A stretch of DNA of 64,000 nt from Hyphomicrobium sp. (GCF_019744875.1 NZ_JAIETU010000005.1:496001-560000); one strand, 5' to 3'. Shown: positions 44,071 through 55,974, counted from the stretch's first letter. A program made the numbers and translations. The notes: generated from the sequence alone by a model not told the origin.

Positions 44071-45531
44071 TTAAGTATGGCGGGCCAGGATCTCGCGGAC
44101 GGCGTCGACGAGGCCGGATTCCGGCACCGAGACCTGGGCGGGGCGGGTCTCTTTCCATTCCTTGTTGTCCTTGATCGCGGCGGCGGCCTTCGCGCCTTCG
44201 ATCATGTCTTTCAGGATGACCTCACCAGCCTCGCGCTCGTTCGAGCCCTGGATGACGACCACGGGCGAGCCACGCTTGTCGGCATATTCGAGCTGCTTCG
44301 GGAACTTCTTCGGGTTGCCGAGGTACAGCTCGGCGCGGATGTTCGCGTCGCGGAGCGTCTTCACCATTTTCTGGTAGGCGGCGATGGCGTCCTTATCCAT
44401 CACAGTCACGACCACCGGGCCCAGCGCGGGCTTCGGCGCGCGGCCGATCAGGTTCAGCGCGGCCTGGAGACGCGAGACGCCGATGGAGAAGCCGGTGGCG
44501 GGCACCTTCTGGCCGGTGAAGCGCGCGACGAGATCGTCGTAGCGGCCACCGCCACCGACGGAGCCGAAGCGGACGGGGTTGCCCTTCTCATCCTTAGCGG
44601 GGATCAGCAGCTCGGCTTCGAAGACCGGGCCGGTGTAATATTCGAGGCCGCGGACGACGGAGTAGTCGATGCGCACGCGGTCATCACGATAACCGCCGGC
44701 GTCGAGCAGCGCGCGCATTTCGTCGAGTTCGGCGAGGCCCTCGCGATAGAGCGGTGTCGGCTCGAAGCTCGTCTCGGCCGATGCGACACCGACAAAGCCC
44801 AAAATGGCGTCGATCTGTGCGGGTTCGAGGCCGGCGCCCTTTGTGAAGTCGCCCGAGTCGTCCTTGCGGCCCGGCCCGAGAAGCAGGCGCACGTCGGCTG
44901 CCGCAAACTTGTCGAGCTTGTCGAGCGACCGCAGAACCGCGAGCTTGGCGGCGCCGTTCGTCAAATCGATGCCGACGGTCTGCATAATGCCGTCGAGGAC
45001 TTTGCGGTTGTTGACCTTGATGACGTACTGGCCACGCGCAATGCCCAGCGCCTCCAGCGTGTCCGCTGCGAGCATGCACATCTCGGCGTCCGCCGCGACG
45101 CTCTCTGCGCCGACCGTATCGGCGTCGAACTGCGTGAACTGGCGGAAGCGGCCGGGGCCGGGTTTCTCGTTGCGGTAGACCGAGCCCGTCGCATAGCGGC
45201 GGAACGGCTTCGGCATGTCCTGGTAGTTCTCGGCCACGTGGCGGGCGAGCGGCGCCGTCAGGTCATAGCGCAGTGAGAGCCACTGCTCGTCCTCGTCCTG
45301 GAACGAGAACACGCCCTCGTTCGGCCGGTCGCTGTCGGGCAGGAACTTGCCCAGCGCGTCCGTGTACTCGAAGGCCGGCGTCTCCAGCGGCTCGAAACCA
45401 TAGCGCTCGTAGACGCCCCGGATCGTCTCCAGCATGGCGTGCGTCTGACGCAATTCCGACGCGCCGATGTCGCGCATGCCCTTCGGCAGGCGCGCCTTGG
45501 GCTTCTGAGCAGTCTTGTCGGGCTTGGCCAT
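44071..45531 (-). CDS. hisS: Histidyl-tRNA synthetase
   Basis: HisRS charges tRNA-His. The 486-residue class II enzyme has motif 1 near [26 protein letters not shown] (87-98), motif 2 [29 protein letters not shown] (from 110), the histidine motif [15 protein letters not shown], and motif 3 [11 protein letters not shown] / [10 protein letters not shown]. The RYDLTAP form differs from the RPEGT of E. coli HisRS and resembles the archaeal/eukaryotic-like type of many alphaproteobacteria. The C-terminal anticodon-binding domain is present ([21 protein letters not shown]). It heads the hisS-hisZ-hisG run and is divergent from rlmN. Confidence 0.95.
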   Translation of the reverse strand: MAKPDKTAQKPKARLPKGMRDIGASELRQTHAMLETIRGVYERYGFEPLETPAFEYTDALGKFLPDSDRPNEGVFSFQDEDEQWLSLRYDLTAPLARHVAENYQDMPKPFRRYATGSVYRNEKPGPGRFRQFTQFDADTVGAESVAADAEMCMLAADTLEALGIARGQYVIKVNNRKVLDGIMQTVGIDLTNGAAKLAVLRSLDKLDKFAAADVRLLLGPGRKDDSGDFTKGAGLEPAQIDAILGFVGVASAETSFEPTPLYREGLAELDEMRALLDAGGYRDDRVRIDYSVVRGLEYYTGPVFEAELLIPAKDEKGNPVRFGSVGGGGRYDDLVARFTGQKVPATGFSIGVSRLQAALNLIGRAPKPALGPVVVTVMDKDAIAAYQKMVKTLRDANIRAELYLGNPKKFPKQLEYADKRGSPVVVIQGSNEREAGEVILKDMIEGAKAAAAIKDNKEWKETRPAQVSVPESGLVDAVREILARHT

Positions 45532-45683
45532 GAACAGGTCTTCGGAGTTGGGTTGCTGATGCGCTCAAGAACGCGAGGCGCGGAGCCGCCTTATACCGGA
45601 TGCACCAAAACCGGCAAAGCTTACCACTTTGCCGCTCGGCCTCGCCCTTTCGCCCCGGGCCAGAAATCGCTAGAAGATGCGGC

Positions 45684-46901
45684 ATGACCCTGGTTCTGGA
45701 CCATACGCCGCCGCGCGAGACGCAGGCGCCCGCAACCGCATTCCGCCCGACGCTGGCCGGCATGAGCCGCGCGCGGCTGGCCGAGGCAATGGCTGCCGCC
45801 GGCGTGCCGCAGAAGCAGGTCCGCATGCGCGTCGTCCAGCTTTGGCGCTGGCTTTACATTTCGGGCGCCACGTCGTTCGACCAGATGACGGACATCTCCA
45901 AGGAGACGCGCCAGGCGCTGGAAGCCCTCTACACCCTCGACCGGCCGGAGATCGTGGCCGAGCAGGTGTCCGTCGACGGCACGCGCAAGTGGCTGCTGCG
46001 GCTGCCGAAGCTGGGGCATGAAGCGCGCGCGCCCGAGATCGAGGCGGTCTACATTCCCGAAAGCGCGCGCGGCACGCTCTGCATCTCGTCGCAGGTCGGC
46101 TGCACGCTGACTTGCAGCTTCTGCCACACCGGCACGCAGCGGCTGGTGCGCAATCTCACCGCCGCCGAGATCGTCGGGCAGGTGCTGCTGGCGCGCGACC
46201 GCATCGGCGACTGGCCGGGCGCGGAGCGGCCGAACGACAAAGGGCTGCTGCCCGACGCGGATCGCAAGATCACCAACGTCGTGCTGATGGGCATGGGCGA
46301 GCCGCTCTACAATTTCGACAACGTGGCCGAGGCGATGGACATCGTGTCGGACGGCGAGGGCATTTCGCTGTCCAAGCGGCGCATCACGCTGTCCACGTCC
46401 GGCGTCGTGCCGGAGATCGGCCGCTGGGGTGAGCTCTCGGGCACGATGCTCGCGATCTCGCTGCATGCCGTGCGCGATGAGCTGCGCGACGAGCTGGTGC
46501 CGATCAACAAAAAGTACCCGATCAAGCAGTTGCTCGACGCCTGCCGCAATTATCCCGGCGTTTCGAACGCCAAGCGCATTACCTTCGAATACGTCATGCT
46601 CAAGGGCGTCAACGACAGCCCGGCCGATGCCAAGGCGCTGGTGCGCCTGCTCGCGGGCATTCCGGCCAAGATCAATCTCATTCCGTTCAATCCTTGGCCG
46701 GGCTCGAAGTACGAATGCTCGGACTGGGAGACCATCGAGCACTTCGCTGACATCGTGAACAAGGCGGGCTATGCGAGCCCGGTGCGCACGCCGCGCGGGC
46801 GCGACATCCTCGCGGCCTGTGGCCAGCTCAAGAGCGAGAGCGTGAAGCTGCGCGCGCGCGACCGGCAGGGCGACGCGCCGTCTCCCGCCGCCGGGGACTG
46901 A
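45684..46901 (+). CDS. rlmN: 23S rRNA / tRNA adenine-C2 methyltransferase RlmN
   Basis: A radical-SAM enzyme that methylates A2503 of 23S rRNA and A37 of some tRNAs. The 405-residue protein has the 4Fe-4S motif CTLTCSFC (Cys140, 144, 147), [33 protein letters not shown] and the C-terminal Cys of [10 protein letters not shown] that forms the methyl-transfer intermediate. I start at ATG 45684; the earlier in-frame Met lacks conservation. It is followed after 6 nt by a small membrane-protein gene. Confidence 0.95.
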   Translation: MTLVLDHTPPRETQAPATAFRPTLAGMSRARLAEAMAAAGVPQKQVRMRVVQLWRWLYISGATSFDQMTDISKETRQALEALYTLDRPEIVAEQVSVDGTRKWLLRLPKLGHEARAPEIEAVYIPESARGTLCISSQVGCTLTCSFCHTGTQRLVRNLTAAEIVGQVLLARDRIGDWPGAERPNDKGLLPDADRKITNVVLMGMGEPLYNFDNVAEAMDIVSDGEGISLSKRRITLSTSGVVPEIGRWGELSGTMLAISLHAVRDELRDELVPINKKYPIKQLLDACRNYPGVSNAKRITFEYVMLKGVNDSPADAKALVRLLAGIPAKINLIPFNPWPGSKYECSDWETIEHFADIVNKAGYASPVRTPRGRDILAACGQLKSESVKLRARDRQGDAPSPAAGD

Positions 46902-46907
46902 CCGGCC

Positions 46908-47330
46908 ATGGTGCTGCGGACCATCGGGCGGATCATCTGGGTGCCCATTTCGTTCCTGATCGCGGCCGCGCTGGCCATGCTCGTGCTCGTCACCCTCGGG
47001 CTCGAGACAATCACGCATGCGGTGCACAACCTCGACGAGGCCGATACGATCTCGGCCGCCTACGACGTGATCTGGCAGGGGACCATCATTGCCTCGGGCG
47101 CCACCATCCTGCCCGCGCTGCTGGTCGTCATCGCGGGCGAGGTCGCCCGCATCCGCTCGTGGCTCTATTACATGATCGGCGGGGGCGTCGCGCTGGCGAT
47201 CATTCCGCTGCTGGCCAAGATCGACCCCGGCACGATGACCTACGCGCTGCCTGCGTTGTGGCATGTGTTCGCGACGGCGGGTTTTGCGGGCGGGCTCGCG
47301 TACTGGCTGCTCGCCGGCCGGAACGCTTGA
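46908..47330 (+). CDS. Four-helix small membrane protein
   Basis: A 140-residue hydrophobic protein with four predicted TM segments (about 10-32, 55-75, 83-101, 114-134). It is translated from an ATG 6 nt after rlmN, so is likely cotranscribed. I recognise no family and no catalytic motif. Confidence 0.75.
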   Translation: MVLRTIGRIIWVPISFLIAAALAMLVLVTLGLETITHAVHNLDEADTISAAYDVIWQGTIIASGATILPALLVVIAGEVARIRSWLYYMIGGGVALAIIPLLAKIDPGTMTYALPALWHVFATAGFAGGLAYWLLAGRNA

Positions 47331-47383
47331 GCCGGTCGGGCGTCTCTCCTAGGGTACGGTTAAGCTCACACCAGGGGTGACAC

Positions 47384-47806
47384 GTGTCGGTTGTCGTTGC
47401 GATTGTCAGGTTCACCCTCGGATTTGTGGCTGCGGCGCTCACAGCGGGGGCCGTGCAAGCCCTGTTCGTGACCGGCGCAGACCTGCTCGCCCTCGACGGC
47501 GCGCGGCTCGAGAGCCTTGGCTTCCTGGCCTTGCTGGCGGCCACGCAATCGGCCGTATTCGCGCTTCCCTTCGCGGTGCTGGCGGCGTTCGTGGCAGCCT
47601 GGCTGCCAATCCGGTCGCGGCTCTTTTTCGTGGCCAGCGGCGTGCTGATCGCGCTCGCGGGCTTCTCCGCCCAGTACGTGAGCGAGGCGGGCGCGCAGAC
47701 GATCTACAACAGCTATGCGCTGGCCGCCTACGTCACCTCCGGCCTCGCCGCCGGGCTGATGTATGTGCTTGTTGCGGTTCCGAAAAAGCCGAAACCCGCC
47801 GCGTAA
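47384..47806 (+). CDS. Four-helix small membrane protein (GTG start)
   Basis: The 140-residue product, from GTG 47384 with AGGGGTG upstream, has four predicted TM segments and a cytosolic Lys/Pro tail (VPKKPKPAA). It resembles the preceding protein in size and topology, though not clearly in sequence, so an old tandem duplication is possible. No function can be given. Confidence 0.7.
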   Translation: MSVVVAIVRFTLGFVAAALTAGAVQALFVTGADLLALDGARLESLGFLALLAATQSAVFALPFAVLAAFVAAWLPIRSRLFFVASGVLIALAGFSAQYVSEAGAQTIYNSYALAAYVTSGLAAGLMYVLVAVPKKPKPAA

Positions 47807-47849
47807 GGCCGCTTGTCCGGCCCGCCCCAAAAATCACGCTGGCAACCCG

Positions 47850-47893
47850 TTGCTCGAATCCCGGTTCGTGCTTATATTGTGCGGTGCACAATA
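47850..47893 (+). promoter_or_regulatory. Promoter with palindromic operator for the phasin-like gene (PhaR-box-like)
   Basis: TTGCTC (47850-47855), a 17-bp spacer and TATATT (47873-47878) form a good sigma70 promoter. A perfect palindrome, TATTGTGC (47875-47882), GGT, GCACAATA (47886-47893), overlaps the -10 and the start point, the classical place for a repressor. The TTGTGC/GCACAA form resembles the TGC/GCA-rich sites of PhaR, which represses phasin genes in alphaproteobacteria until granules form. The regulator assignment is inference. Confidence 0.6.
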
Positions 47894-47958
47894 ATTGATG
47901 CTGCGCGAAATTTTCGATCCCTGCGCAGCTTGCGGTGCCAAACGGAGTGGAGCCGGCG

Positions 47959-48552
47959 ATGGGTCATTACGATCACGAACTTTCGACGCGCTTTGCGAAG
48001 AGCTGCACGACGGCGGCTTTCGGCTATGCGCGGGCCGCTTCGGCCGCCTACGCGGCGATGGCGGACCAGACGCTGTCGTTCTGGTCGACCGCCGCGCGGG
48101 CCTACAATGCGGGCGCGACCGGCGACAGCCGCGATCTTCAGCTCGTGACGGGACCGCGGCCTTACCGGTCGGCCGTGTCGTCGGCCCACATTGTTCCGTC
48201 GACGCCAAGCGAGTTCCTGAAGTTTTCGACCGATTGGGCGAATTCGCCGATGTTTGCGCCCGCACGGGCCTGGTGGGGCATGTTCCCCCTGCAGGGCACT
48301 CCGGCTAGCTGGCCGATGGCCTACGCCATGATGTCCGCCGGAGTGCCGCGCGCCGTCGCCATGCCGACCGCCGAAGCCAACATCGCGGCCATGGACGCCG
48401 CACAGCTTGCCAAGCAGTCGATCGACCGCGCGTTTTCGTCCTATCGCTCGGAGGGTGGATATGCGGTTTCGCCGATGGCCCCGGCGCAGTCGTTCATGAC
48501 CGCCATGTTCCCCACGACGATCCCGGCCTTCAAGTTCCCCTGGGCGTCCTGA
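47959..48552 (+). CDS. Phasin-like / polyhydroxyalkanoate-associated protein (predicted)
   Basis: The 197-residue protein starts MGHYDHELSTRFAK. Its N-terminal half is an amphipathic Ala-rich helix region (AAFGYARAASAAYAAMADQTLSFWSTAARAYN) as in phasins, and the C-terminal half has short hydrophobic Trp/Pro/Met-rich stretches (ARAWWGMFPLQGTPASWPMAYAMM). There is no signal peptide. The PhaR-like operator upstream supports a link to PHA granules, but the family assignment is not certain from sequence alone. Confidence 0.45.
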   Translation: MGHYDHELSTRFAKSCTTAAFGYARAASAAYAAMADQTLSFWSTAARAYNAGATGDSRDLQLVTGPRPYRSAVSSAHIVPSTPSEFLKFSTDWANSPMFAPARAWWGMFPLQGTPASWPMAYAMMSAGVPRAVAMPTAEANIAAMDAAQLAKQSIDRAFSSYRSEGGYAVSPMAPAQSFMTAMFPTTIPAFKFPWAS

Positions 48553-48561
48553 GCGAGCGCA

Positions 48562-49338
48562 CTACTGCCGCGACGGTACCGTCACCACGACCGCGTTGCT
48601 TTCGGATCCCGGCATGATCGGCGAGACGGCGCTGAATGACGGCATCTTCGCGGCTGCAGGTTGCGAGGGCTTCGCGGCGATCGGAGATTTCGTCTCGACC
48701 TTCTTCGGCTCTTCCTTCGCCGCGGCGGCTTCGGCGTTCGGTTGCGGGGCCGGATCGGGCTTCTTCTCGACAACGGCGGGCTTGACGACGACGGGCTTTT
48801 CAGCCGCCCCCGGCGTCACTTCGACGGTCGCCTCGGCGGCCGGTTCGATCACCGGCACCGCAGCCTTCTTCACCGCCTTGGGCTCAGCCGGGGCCTTCTT
48901 GTGCTCGGCAGGGCCTTCGACGTCCTCGACGCGCGTGACGGCGGCCTTCACGGCGGGAGCTGCCGGAGCGCCCGGCGCGGCTGCGGCTTCCTTTTTGACG
49001 GCCGGAGCTTTCGGCGTCTTCTTGGCTGCTTTCGGTGGCGCGGGGGGACGGGCGACGCAGCGCTGCGGCGACACGGATCCGTCCGGCAGCGCGACTTCGC
49101 CGACCCAGCTGCAGGTCTTGAGATCGCGGCAAGCGGCTTCGAACAGGGTCCCGCACTGGGCCTGAGCGGCGTCCAGCGTAGCCTGGTCGCCGGACGGCAA
49201 AGCGGCGGTCGCCTGAGGCGCCACGGGCTGGTTCGCCCAGGGAAGAACCTCTTGGGCGCCTGCTGGGGCTCCCGCTGGCACGCTCCACGCCAAGGCGGCC
49301 AGGACGGCGCTTTTGGCAATCAGCTTCGCCGGATGCAT
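48562..49338 (-). CDS. Secreted Ala/Pro/Lys-rich protein with N-terminal Cys domain
   Basis: The 257-residue protein has a signal peptide (AKLIAKSAVLAALAWSVPAGAPAGA), a compact region with four cysteines (AQCGTLFEAACRDLKTCSWVGE, SPQRCVAR) and a long low-complexity Ala/Pro/Lys/Glu tail to residue ~235. It ends PGSESNAVVVTVPSRQ. Disordered periplasmic linkers of this kind often span to peptidoglycan; no function is known. It faces the phasin-like gene (9 nt between stops). The 309-nt gap to argG (49339-49647) holds no supported gene. Confidence 0.65.
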   Translation of the reverse strand: MHPAKLIAKSAVLAALAWSVPAGAPAGAQEVLPWANQPVAPQATAALPSGDQATLDAAQAQCGTLFEAACRDLKTCSWVGEVALPDGSVSPQRCVARPPAPPKAAKKTPKAPAVKKEAAAAPGAPAAPAVKAAVTRVEDVEGPAEHKKAPAEPKAVKKAAVPVIEPAAEATVEVTPGAAEKPVVVKPAVVEKKPDPAPQPNAEAAAAKEEPKKVETKSPIAAKPSQPAAAKMPSFSAVSPIMPGSESNAVVVTVPSRQ

Positions 49339-49584
49339 TGTCACAATCGTTCCCCCGATTGACTGCTTTTGTTGGCGCTCTGCCCGGAGATTAGGCCGTT
49401 TGACGCAGAAAAACACGGCCAGATGATGGAGAATTTCTCATCTGTGTCCTAAAGCTCGGGCGCCGCCGGGCGCACTCGCGCCCTATGCATTTGATGGGAC
49501 CGATGTTTCGCGCTTCCGAAGGCCCGGCCCGGAGCGACCATTGTCCTCATACATTTGCTGTGGGCACCTGAGACGGCGTGCGCC

Positions 49585-49612
49585 TTGCGGGGCAGCGGCG
49601 GGCCCCTATAGT
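49585..49612 (+). promoter_or_regulatory. Candidate promoter of argG
   Basis: TTGCGG (49585-49590), 16 bp and TATAGT (49607-49612) would start transcription ~29 nt before the argG ATG. Confidence 0.4.
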
Positions 49613-49647
49613 GCCGCCGAATCGAGAAAGGGAACGAGGTCGAGACG

Positions 49648-50886
49648 ATGAGCACGAAAGACTCCAAGCCGAACATCAAGAAGGTGGTGCTCGCATACTC
49701 GGGCGGCCTCGACACTTCCATCATTCTCAAATGGCTGCAGGAAACCTACGGCTGCGAGGTCGTGACCTTCACCGCCGACCTCGGCCAGGGCGAGGAGCTG
49801 GAGCCCGCGCGCAAGAAGGCCGAGATGCTCGGCATCAAAAAAGAGAACATCTTCATCGAGGATCTGCGCGAGGAGTTCGTCTCCGAGTATGTGTTCCCGA
49901 TGTTTCGCGCCAACGCGCTCTACGAGGGCATCTACCTGCTCGGAACCTCGATCGCGCGCCCCCTGATCGGCAAGAAGCAGATCGAGATCGCACGCGCGAC
50001 CGGCGCGGACGCCGTCTGCCACGGCGCCACCGGCAAGGGCAACGATCAGGTGCGTTTCGAGCTCACCTATTACGCGCTCGAGCCCGGCATCAAGATCATC
50101 GCTCCCTGGCGCGAGTGGACGTTCAAGGGCCGCGAGGACCTGATCGAGTTCGCGCGCAAGAACCAGATTCCGGTTGCCAAGGACAAGGAAGGCGAGAGCC
50201 CGTTCTCGGTCGACGCCAACCTGCTGCACTCGTCGTCGGAAGGCAAAGTGCTGGAAGATCCGGCCAAGAAGGCGCCCGAGATCGTCTATCAGCGCACCAT
50301 CTCGCCGATGGATGCACCCGACAAGGTGACGACCATCACGATCGGCTTCGAGAAGGGCGACCCGGTTTCGCTCAACGGCAAGAAGCTAAGCCCGGCAACG
50401 CTGCTCAAGGCGCTGAACGACCTCGGCCGCGACAACGGCATCGGGCGCATCGACCTCGTCGAAAACCGTTTCGTCGGCATGAAGAGCCGCGGCGTGTACG
50501 AGACGCCCGGCGGAACTATCCTTCTGCAGGCGCACCGCGCCATCGAGAGCCTGACGCTCGACCGCGGCGCGGCGCATCTCAAGGACGATCTGATGCCGCG
50601 CTACGCGGAGCTGATCTACAACGGCTTCTGGTTCAGCCCGGAGCGCGAGATGCTGCAGGCCGCCATCGACAAGAGCCAGGAGCATGTCGAGGGCGAGGTG
50701 ACGCTCGAGCTTTACAAGGGCAACGTCATCCTCGTCGGCCGCCAGAGCGCGAAGTCGCTGTACTCGCCGACGCTGGTCACGTTCGAGGACGACAAGGGCG
50801 CCTACGACCAGAAGGACGCGGCCGGCTTCATCAAGCTCAACGCGCTGCGTCTGCGGACGCTCGGCGCGCGCGACCGGAAGAAGTAA
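49648..50886 (+). CDS. argG: Argininosuccinate synthase
   Basis: ArgG condenses citrulline and aspartate with ATP, the penultimate step of arginine synthesis. The 412-residue protein has the ATP pyrophosphatase loop [12 protein letters not shown], the ATP/substrate motif [15 protein letters not shown], and [18 protein letters not shown]. Length is typical (about 400-412). It stands alone with its own promoter and terminator. Confidence 0.97.
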   Translation: MSTKDSKPNIKKVVLAYSGGLDTSIILKWLQETYGCEVVTFTADLGQGEELEPARKKAEMLGIKKENIFIEDLREEFVSEYVFPMFRANALYEGIYLLGTSIARPLIGKKQIEIARATGADAVCHGATGKGNDQVRFELTYYALEPGIKIIAPWREWTFKGREDLIEFARKNQIPVAKDKEGESPFSVDANLLHSSSEGKVLEDPAKKAPEIVYQRTISPMDAPDKVTTITIGFEKGDPVSLNGKKLSPATLLKALNDLGRDNGIGRIDLVENRFVGMKSRGVYETPGGTILLQAHRAIESLTLDRGAAHLKDDLMPRYAELIYNGFWFSPEREMLQAAIDKSQEHVEGEVTLELYKGNVILVGRQSAKSLYSPTLVTFEDDKGAYDQKDAAGFIKLNALRLRTLGARDRKK

Positions 50887-50914
50887 GGCAACGCCGAGTT
50901 TCGGGTTTTGTTAC

Positions 50915-50945
50915 ACGCCGGCTGCTTCATGCGGCCGGCGTTTTC
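50915..50945 (+). terminator. Rho-independent terminator of argG
   Basis: ACGCCGGC (50915-50922) pairs with GCCGGCGT (50934-50941), followed by TTTCTTTTG. It lies 29 nt after the argG stop. Confidence 0.8.
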
Positions 50946-51058
50946 TTTTGCGTCGCGCCCAGGTGAGATCTGGATCAGCGCTCCTTGCGACGGCAGTCGT
51001 CAACAGGATCCGGATCCGCTACTGGTAGGGCGGTCTGTCTACGGAAGAGGCTCGCTCC

Positions 51059-51481
51059 ATGATTTCGCGCCCGCTTGTCTGCTTCGTGTTCGCCACGCTG
51101 ATCGCAGCCGGTTCCGGCGAGGCAAGCGCGCAAAGCGAACGGCCGTGCGTGAAATCAACCGAGCCGGTGGCGGGCGAGCTGCGCAAGGTCACGACACGAC
51201 GCCCCACGACGCGCGAGCTGATCACCAACTGGCACATCGTGTCTCCTGAGCTCATGTGCATCGAGACCGATGCGGGCGAGGCGAACGGGATTACAGATAT
51301 CGAAGTGATTTTTTCGAAGTCCGTCGACCTCAAGAAGCTCGATGACATGCTCGGCATGTCGGTCGGCGTGAAAGGCAAGATCGTCGATGCGCGTGACGAC
51401 GCCGACACCGCCATCGTGGTCGTGCTGGACGCGGAGCTTTACGACGACCTCGACGACTCCGGGATGGTCAGGCGGAAATAG
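51059..51481 (+). CDS. Secreted hypothetical protein
   Basis: The 140-residue protein has a signal peptide (ISRPLVCFVFATLIAAGSGEASA) and a mature part with two cysteines (RPCVKSTEP, LMCIETDAG) and a beta-rich domain (ITDIEVIFSK, LGMSVGVKGKIVDARDDADTAIVVVLDAELY). The fold may be OB-like, as in DUF4431 proteins, but this is not firm. It lies alone 170 nt after argG. Confidence 0.65.
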   Translation: MISRPLVCFVFATLIAAGSGEASAQSERPCVKSTEPVAGELRKVTTRRPTTRELITNWHIVSPELMCIETDAGEANGITDIEVIFSKSVDLKKLDDMLGMSVGVKGKIVDARDDADTAIVVVLDAELYDDLDDSGMVRRK

Positions 51482-51723
51482 CTGCGGCCGAGATGGCGCT
51501 TACTAAACAGGGCCCACTGAGCGGGCTCTCCGTGATCGCGCCGTTCTGCGACCGAACGGCCTACGTTCGGCGCTCCGGCCCGCCCCTCATGGTGCGCATA
51601 GGCAACATCCGCTTAGGGATCGCGCGCGTGGCCCCATGTGTAGGGCTTCCGCTAACCAAATCGCGGTAGTCAGCCCACCGGGCGGATTGCATAATCGCTG
51701 CCTGTCACGTGGGGTGCGCCTGA

Positions 51724-52530
51724 ATGCTGTCCGTTCGTTCCAAAGCCGTTGCGTCAGTGCTTGCTGCCATCGCCGCTGCTCCGGCTACCGTCGCAAACGC
51801 GGGCGGCTTCGGAGATCTGGCCAGCACCGACTGGCAGGTTGGCGGTTTCGTTTTCGTCGCCCCGAAGTACGAAGGCTCGAAGGACTACGAAGTCCGCGGC
51901 GCGCCATTCATTGCGCCTGCCGGGCTTGGCGACACGAGCCGCGTGCAGTTCCGCGGACCTGACGATCTGCGCTTCCGCCTGATCGAATTCGGCGGTTTCG
52001 AAGCCGGCCCGCTGGCTGGCTGGCGTTTCGATCGTGACGACAACGACGCGGCGCGCCTGCGCGGCCTCGGCGACGTGGACGGCGGTTTCGTCGCGGGCGG
52101 ATACGCGGCCTACAATCTCGGGCCGCTGAAGCCGTTCGTGTCCTATCACCATCAGTTGAGCGGCGACGACACGGGCGCGCTGATCCGTTTCGGTGCCGAA
52201 ACGCGCGTGCCGCTGACGTCCGGCATCTCGGTGCAGGCGACGGCAGGCGCCAGCTACGCCGACGACGACTATATGGACGCCTACTTCTCCGTGACGCCGG
52301 GGCAGAGCGCGACTTCGGTCGCAGGGCTCGGCGTGTATGACGCGAGTGCCGGCATCAAGGACGTCTACCTCGGCCTCACGTCGGATGTTCCGCTGTCCGA
52401 CGTCTGGACGCTGAAACTCAGCGGCCGGTATTCGCGCCTGGTTGGAGACGCGGCCGACAGCCCGATCGTCGAGGACGAGAACCAGTTCTTCGGCGGCCTC
52501 GGCTTCAGCTACAGGTTCAAAGTCGACTGA
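51724..52530 (+). CDS. MipA/OmpV family outer-membrane protein
   Basis: The 268-residue protein has a signal peptide (to NAGGFGD) and the MipA/OmpV barrel pattern: WQVGGFVFVAPKYEGSKDYEVRGAPFI at the start, repeated amphipathic strands, and a C-terminal FFGGLGFSYRFKVD with the aromatic end of outer-membrane beta-barrels. The family includes MltA-interacting scaffold proteins. The 242-nt gap before it (51482-51723) shows no gene. Confidence 0.85.
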   Translation: MLSVRSKAVASVLAAIAAAPATVANAGGFGDLASTDWQVGGFVFVAPKYEGSKDYEVRGAPFIAPAGLGDTSRVQFRGPDDLRFRLIEFGGFEAGPLAGWRFDRDDNDAARLRGLGDVDGGFVAGGYAAYNLGPLKPFVSYHHQLSGDDTGALIRFGAETRVPLTSGISVQATAGASYADDDYMDAYFSVTPGQSATSVAGLGVYDASAGIKDVYLGLTSDVPLSDVWTLKLSGRYSRLVGDAADSPIVEDENQFFGGLGFSYRFKVD

Positions 52531-52742
52531 GCCCAGCGCTCGTCTCACTCTGTATCTCTCAAGCGTGAGATCTTCTCAGCGCCGCCGCATCTGCGGTGGT
52601 GGTTGACGTTGCGCGACGCGGTGCGACCGCGCGCCTAACGGTCCGTGGACTTATCGCCGCGATTTCAGCTTATTCGGGAACAATAAGGCCCTCGCGCCGT
52701 TTTGCGCTTATCACGCCGAAGTTCCCCAAAAGGAGATCTGTT

Positions 52743-53075
52743 TTGAGACTCGCCACACTCGCCATGTCCGCATGCCTGCTCGCATTCGCAGGCGCTGCCC
52801 CGACCGTCGCTGCGCCCGTTTCCGGCGCCGGATCTGCAAACGTTCAGTCCGAAGCCGCTGCCACTCAGGTGCAGTACAGCCCGTACAAGAAGAAAGGCAA
52901 TTACAAGTACAATAAGTACAACAAGGGCAAGAACTACGGTGGCTTCAAACAAGGCTATCGCGCCGGCAGCCGCCATGCGCACGCGCCCAAGGGCTGGCAC
53001 CGCCATTCGTATCGTCCGTCCTACTGGCAGACGCGCGGTTGCATCATGGTCGGCCCGGTTTGGTTCTGCCCATAA
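52743..53075 (+). CDS. Small secreted Lys/Tyr/Gly/His-rich protein (TTG start)
   Basis: A TTG at 52743 after AAAAGGAG opens a 110-codon frame. A signal peptide (LRLATLAMSACLLAFAGAAPTVAA) leads to YSPYKKKGNYKYNKYNKGKN and a C-terminal HRHSYRPSYWQTRGCIMVG segment. It is similar in style to the protein at 32757-33074: cationic, Tyr/His-rich, exported, unknown. A longer reading frame upstream lacks a ribosome-binding site. A clean terminator follows. Confidence 0.65.
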   Translation: MRLATLAMSACLLAFAGAAPTVAAPVSGAGSANVQSEAAATQVQYSPYKKKGNYKYNKYNKGKNYGGFKQGYRAGSRHAHAPKGWHRHSYRPSYWQTRGCIMVGPVWFCP

Positions 53076-53108
53076 GGCCGCCTTTGGCTGCATTCAGTCG
53101 ATCTGATC

Positions 53109-53142
53109 GTGCCGGAGACCTCGTCTCCGGCACATTTTCTTT
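53109..53142 (+). terminator. Rho-independent terminator
   Basis: GTGCCGGAGAC (53109-53119) pairs perfectly with GTCTCCGGCAC (53123-53133) around a CTC loop and is followed by ATTTTCTTT. It ends the small secreted-protein gene. Confidence 0.85.
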
Positions 53143-53235
53143 GCCAGCCGAACGACTTGCGAATTGCCCTTGAATTGCCGCCGTGACCCCATCACGGTTG
53201 CGTCCGAAATCCCTGCAAGCCAGCCCGAAGCTCCC

Positions 53236-54000
53236 ATGACCCGCACCTCGCTCAACCGCACGCTTCGCCGTGCTTATTTCTGGCTCGGCCTCGTGCTGGT
53301 GCTGTCGCTCGCTTCGAAGTTTGCCGACCGCATTCCCTATATCGCCGGAACTCCGCTGGAGGCGGCCGCCCAGGATCTCTACGAGTACCTCAAGGATATG
53401 GCGCTGGTGTTCGTGACCGTGGTCGCGGCCTATCTCGCCAACGTGTTCCAGAAGCGCTCCAACTTCGTAGAAAGCCTCGAAGAAGAGTGGCGCGGCATCG
53501 TGCGGACGAAGTCGGCGCTCTATACCTACTGCGAGAAGACCTACGTTTCGACGGACGACTACCTGGCCGCCTTCTGCCGCATCTCCGAGACGATCGACAA
53601 CCTGCGCATCGTCTATGCGAACGCGGGCGAGACGGACACGCTGATCGGGCTTTACCCCTATGCGCCGCTGCACGACATGCGCCGCGCGCTGCAATCCATC
53701 GATCCGCGCAAGCGGCCCGACCTTCCGCCCGAGGACCGCAAGCTCGCGCGCGATGCCATCCTGCAATCGTTCTATGCGCTGCGCGAAACCATGCTCGAAG
53801 AGCTCGATCTCGACGAGCCCGCGCATCCGCTGCTGATCTCCAGGGGCCGGAGGCTCAAAAAGCCGGGCGCCACGCGGCGCGCACTCTTTCGGCAGGGCCG
53901 CCAGGAAAAGCGCCGGGATGGCGCACCTCCCGCAAAGCCCGAGGTGGATGCCCTCCTCAACGACCTCTACCAAGCTGAAAAAGCGGGCACAGGCGTGTAA
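53236..54000 (+). CDS. Two-helix inner-membrane protein of unknown function
   Basis: The 254-residue protein (start MTRTSLNRTLRRAYF) has two N-terminal TM helices (about 15-33 and 54-72), then a long cytosolic helical region (SNFVESLEEEWRGIVRTKSALYTY, DDYLAAFCRISETIDNLRIVYAN, YPYAPLHDMRRALQSI) and a basic tail. I know similar uncharacterised proteins in alphaproteobacteria but no function. It precedes typA by 135 nt on the same strand. Confidence 0.7.
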   Translation: MTRTSLNRTLRRAYFWLGLVLVLSLASKFADRIPYIAGTPLEAAAQDLYEYLKDMALVFVTVVAAYLANVFQKRSNFVESLEEEWRGIVRTKSALYTYCEKTYVSTDDYLAAFCRISETIDNLRIVYANAGETDTLIGLYPYAPLHDMRRALQSIDPRKRPDLPPEDRKLARDAILQSFYALRETMLEELDLDEPAHPLLISRGRRLKKPGATRRALFRQGRQEKRRDGAPPAKPEVDALLNDLYQAEKAGTGV

Positions 54001-54135
54001 ACGGCGCTAGTGCGCCGCACCTTGACCAAAAGTTCTCCCTGTCCCTGGCGATGAGCCGCCGGGTGTGCTACCTCCGCGCCAGAATTTTTGCGGCGCACAC
54101 TCTATCTCTGGTTGCGCCCGGCCATCAGGACACCC

Positions 54136-55974
<1,839 letters not shown>

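Noticed and set aside
45621-47264. Minus-strand open frame of 547 codons opposite rlmN
   Set aside because: RlmN on the plus strand has full motifs; the antisense frame has only low-complexity Arg/His/Asp text.
49578-50966. Second plus-strand frame of 462 codons overlapping argG
   Set aside because: ArgG in the other frame is complete with all motifs, and this frame shows shadow composition.
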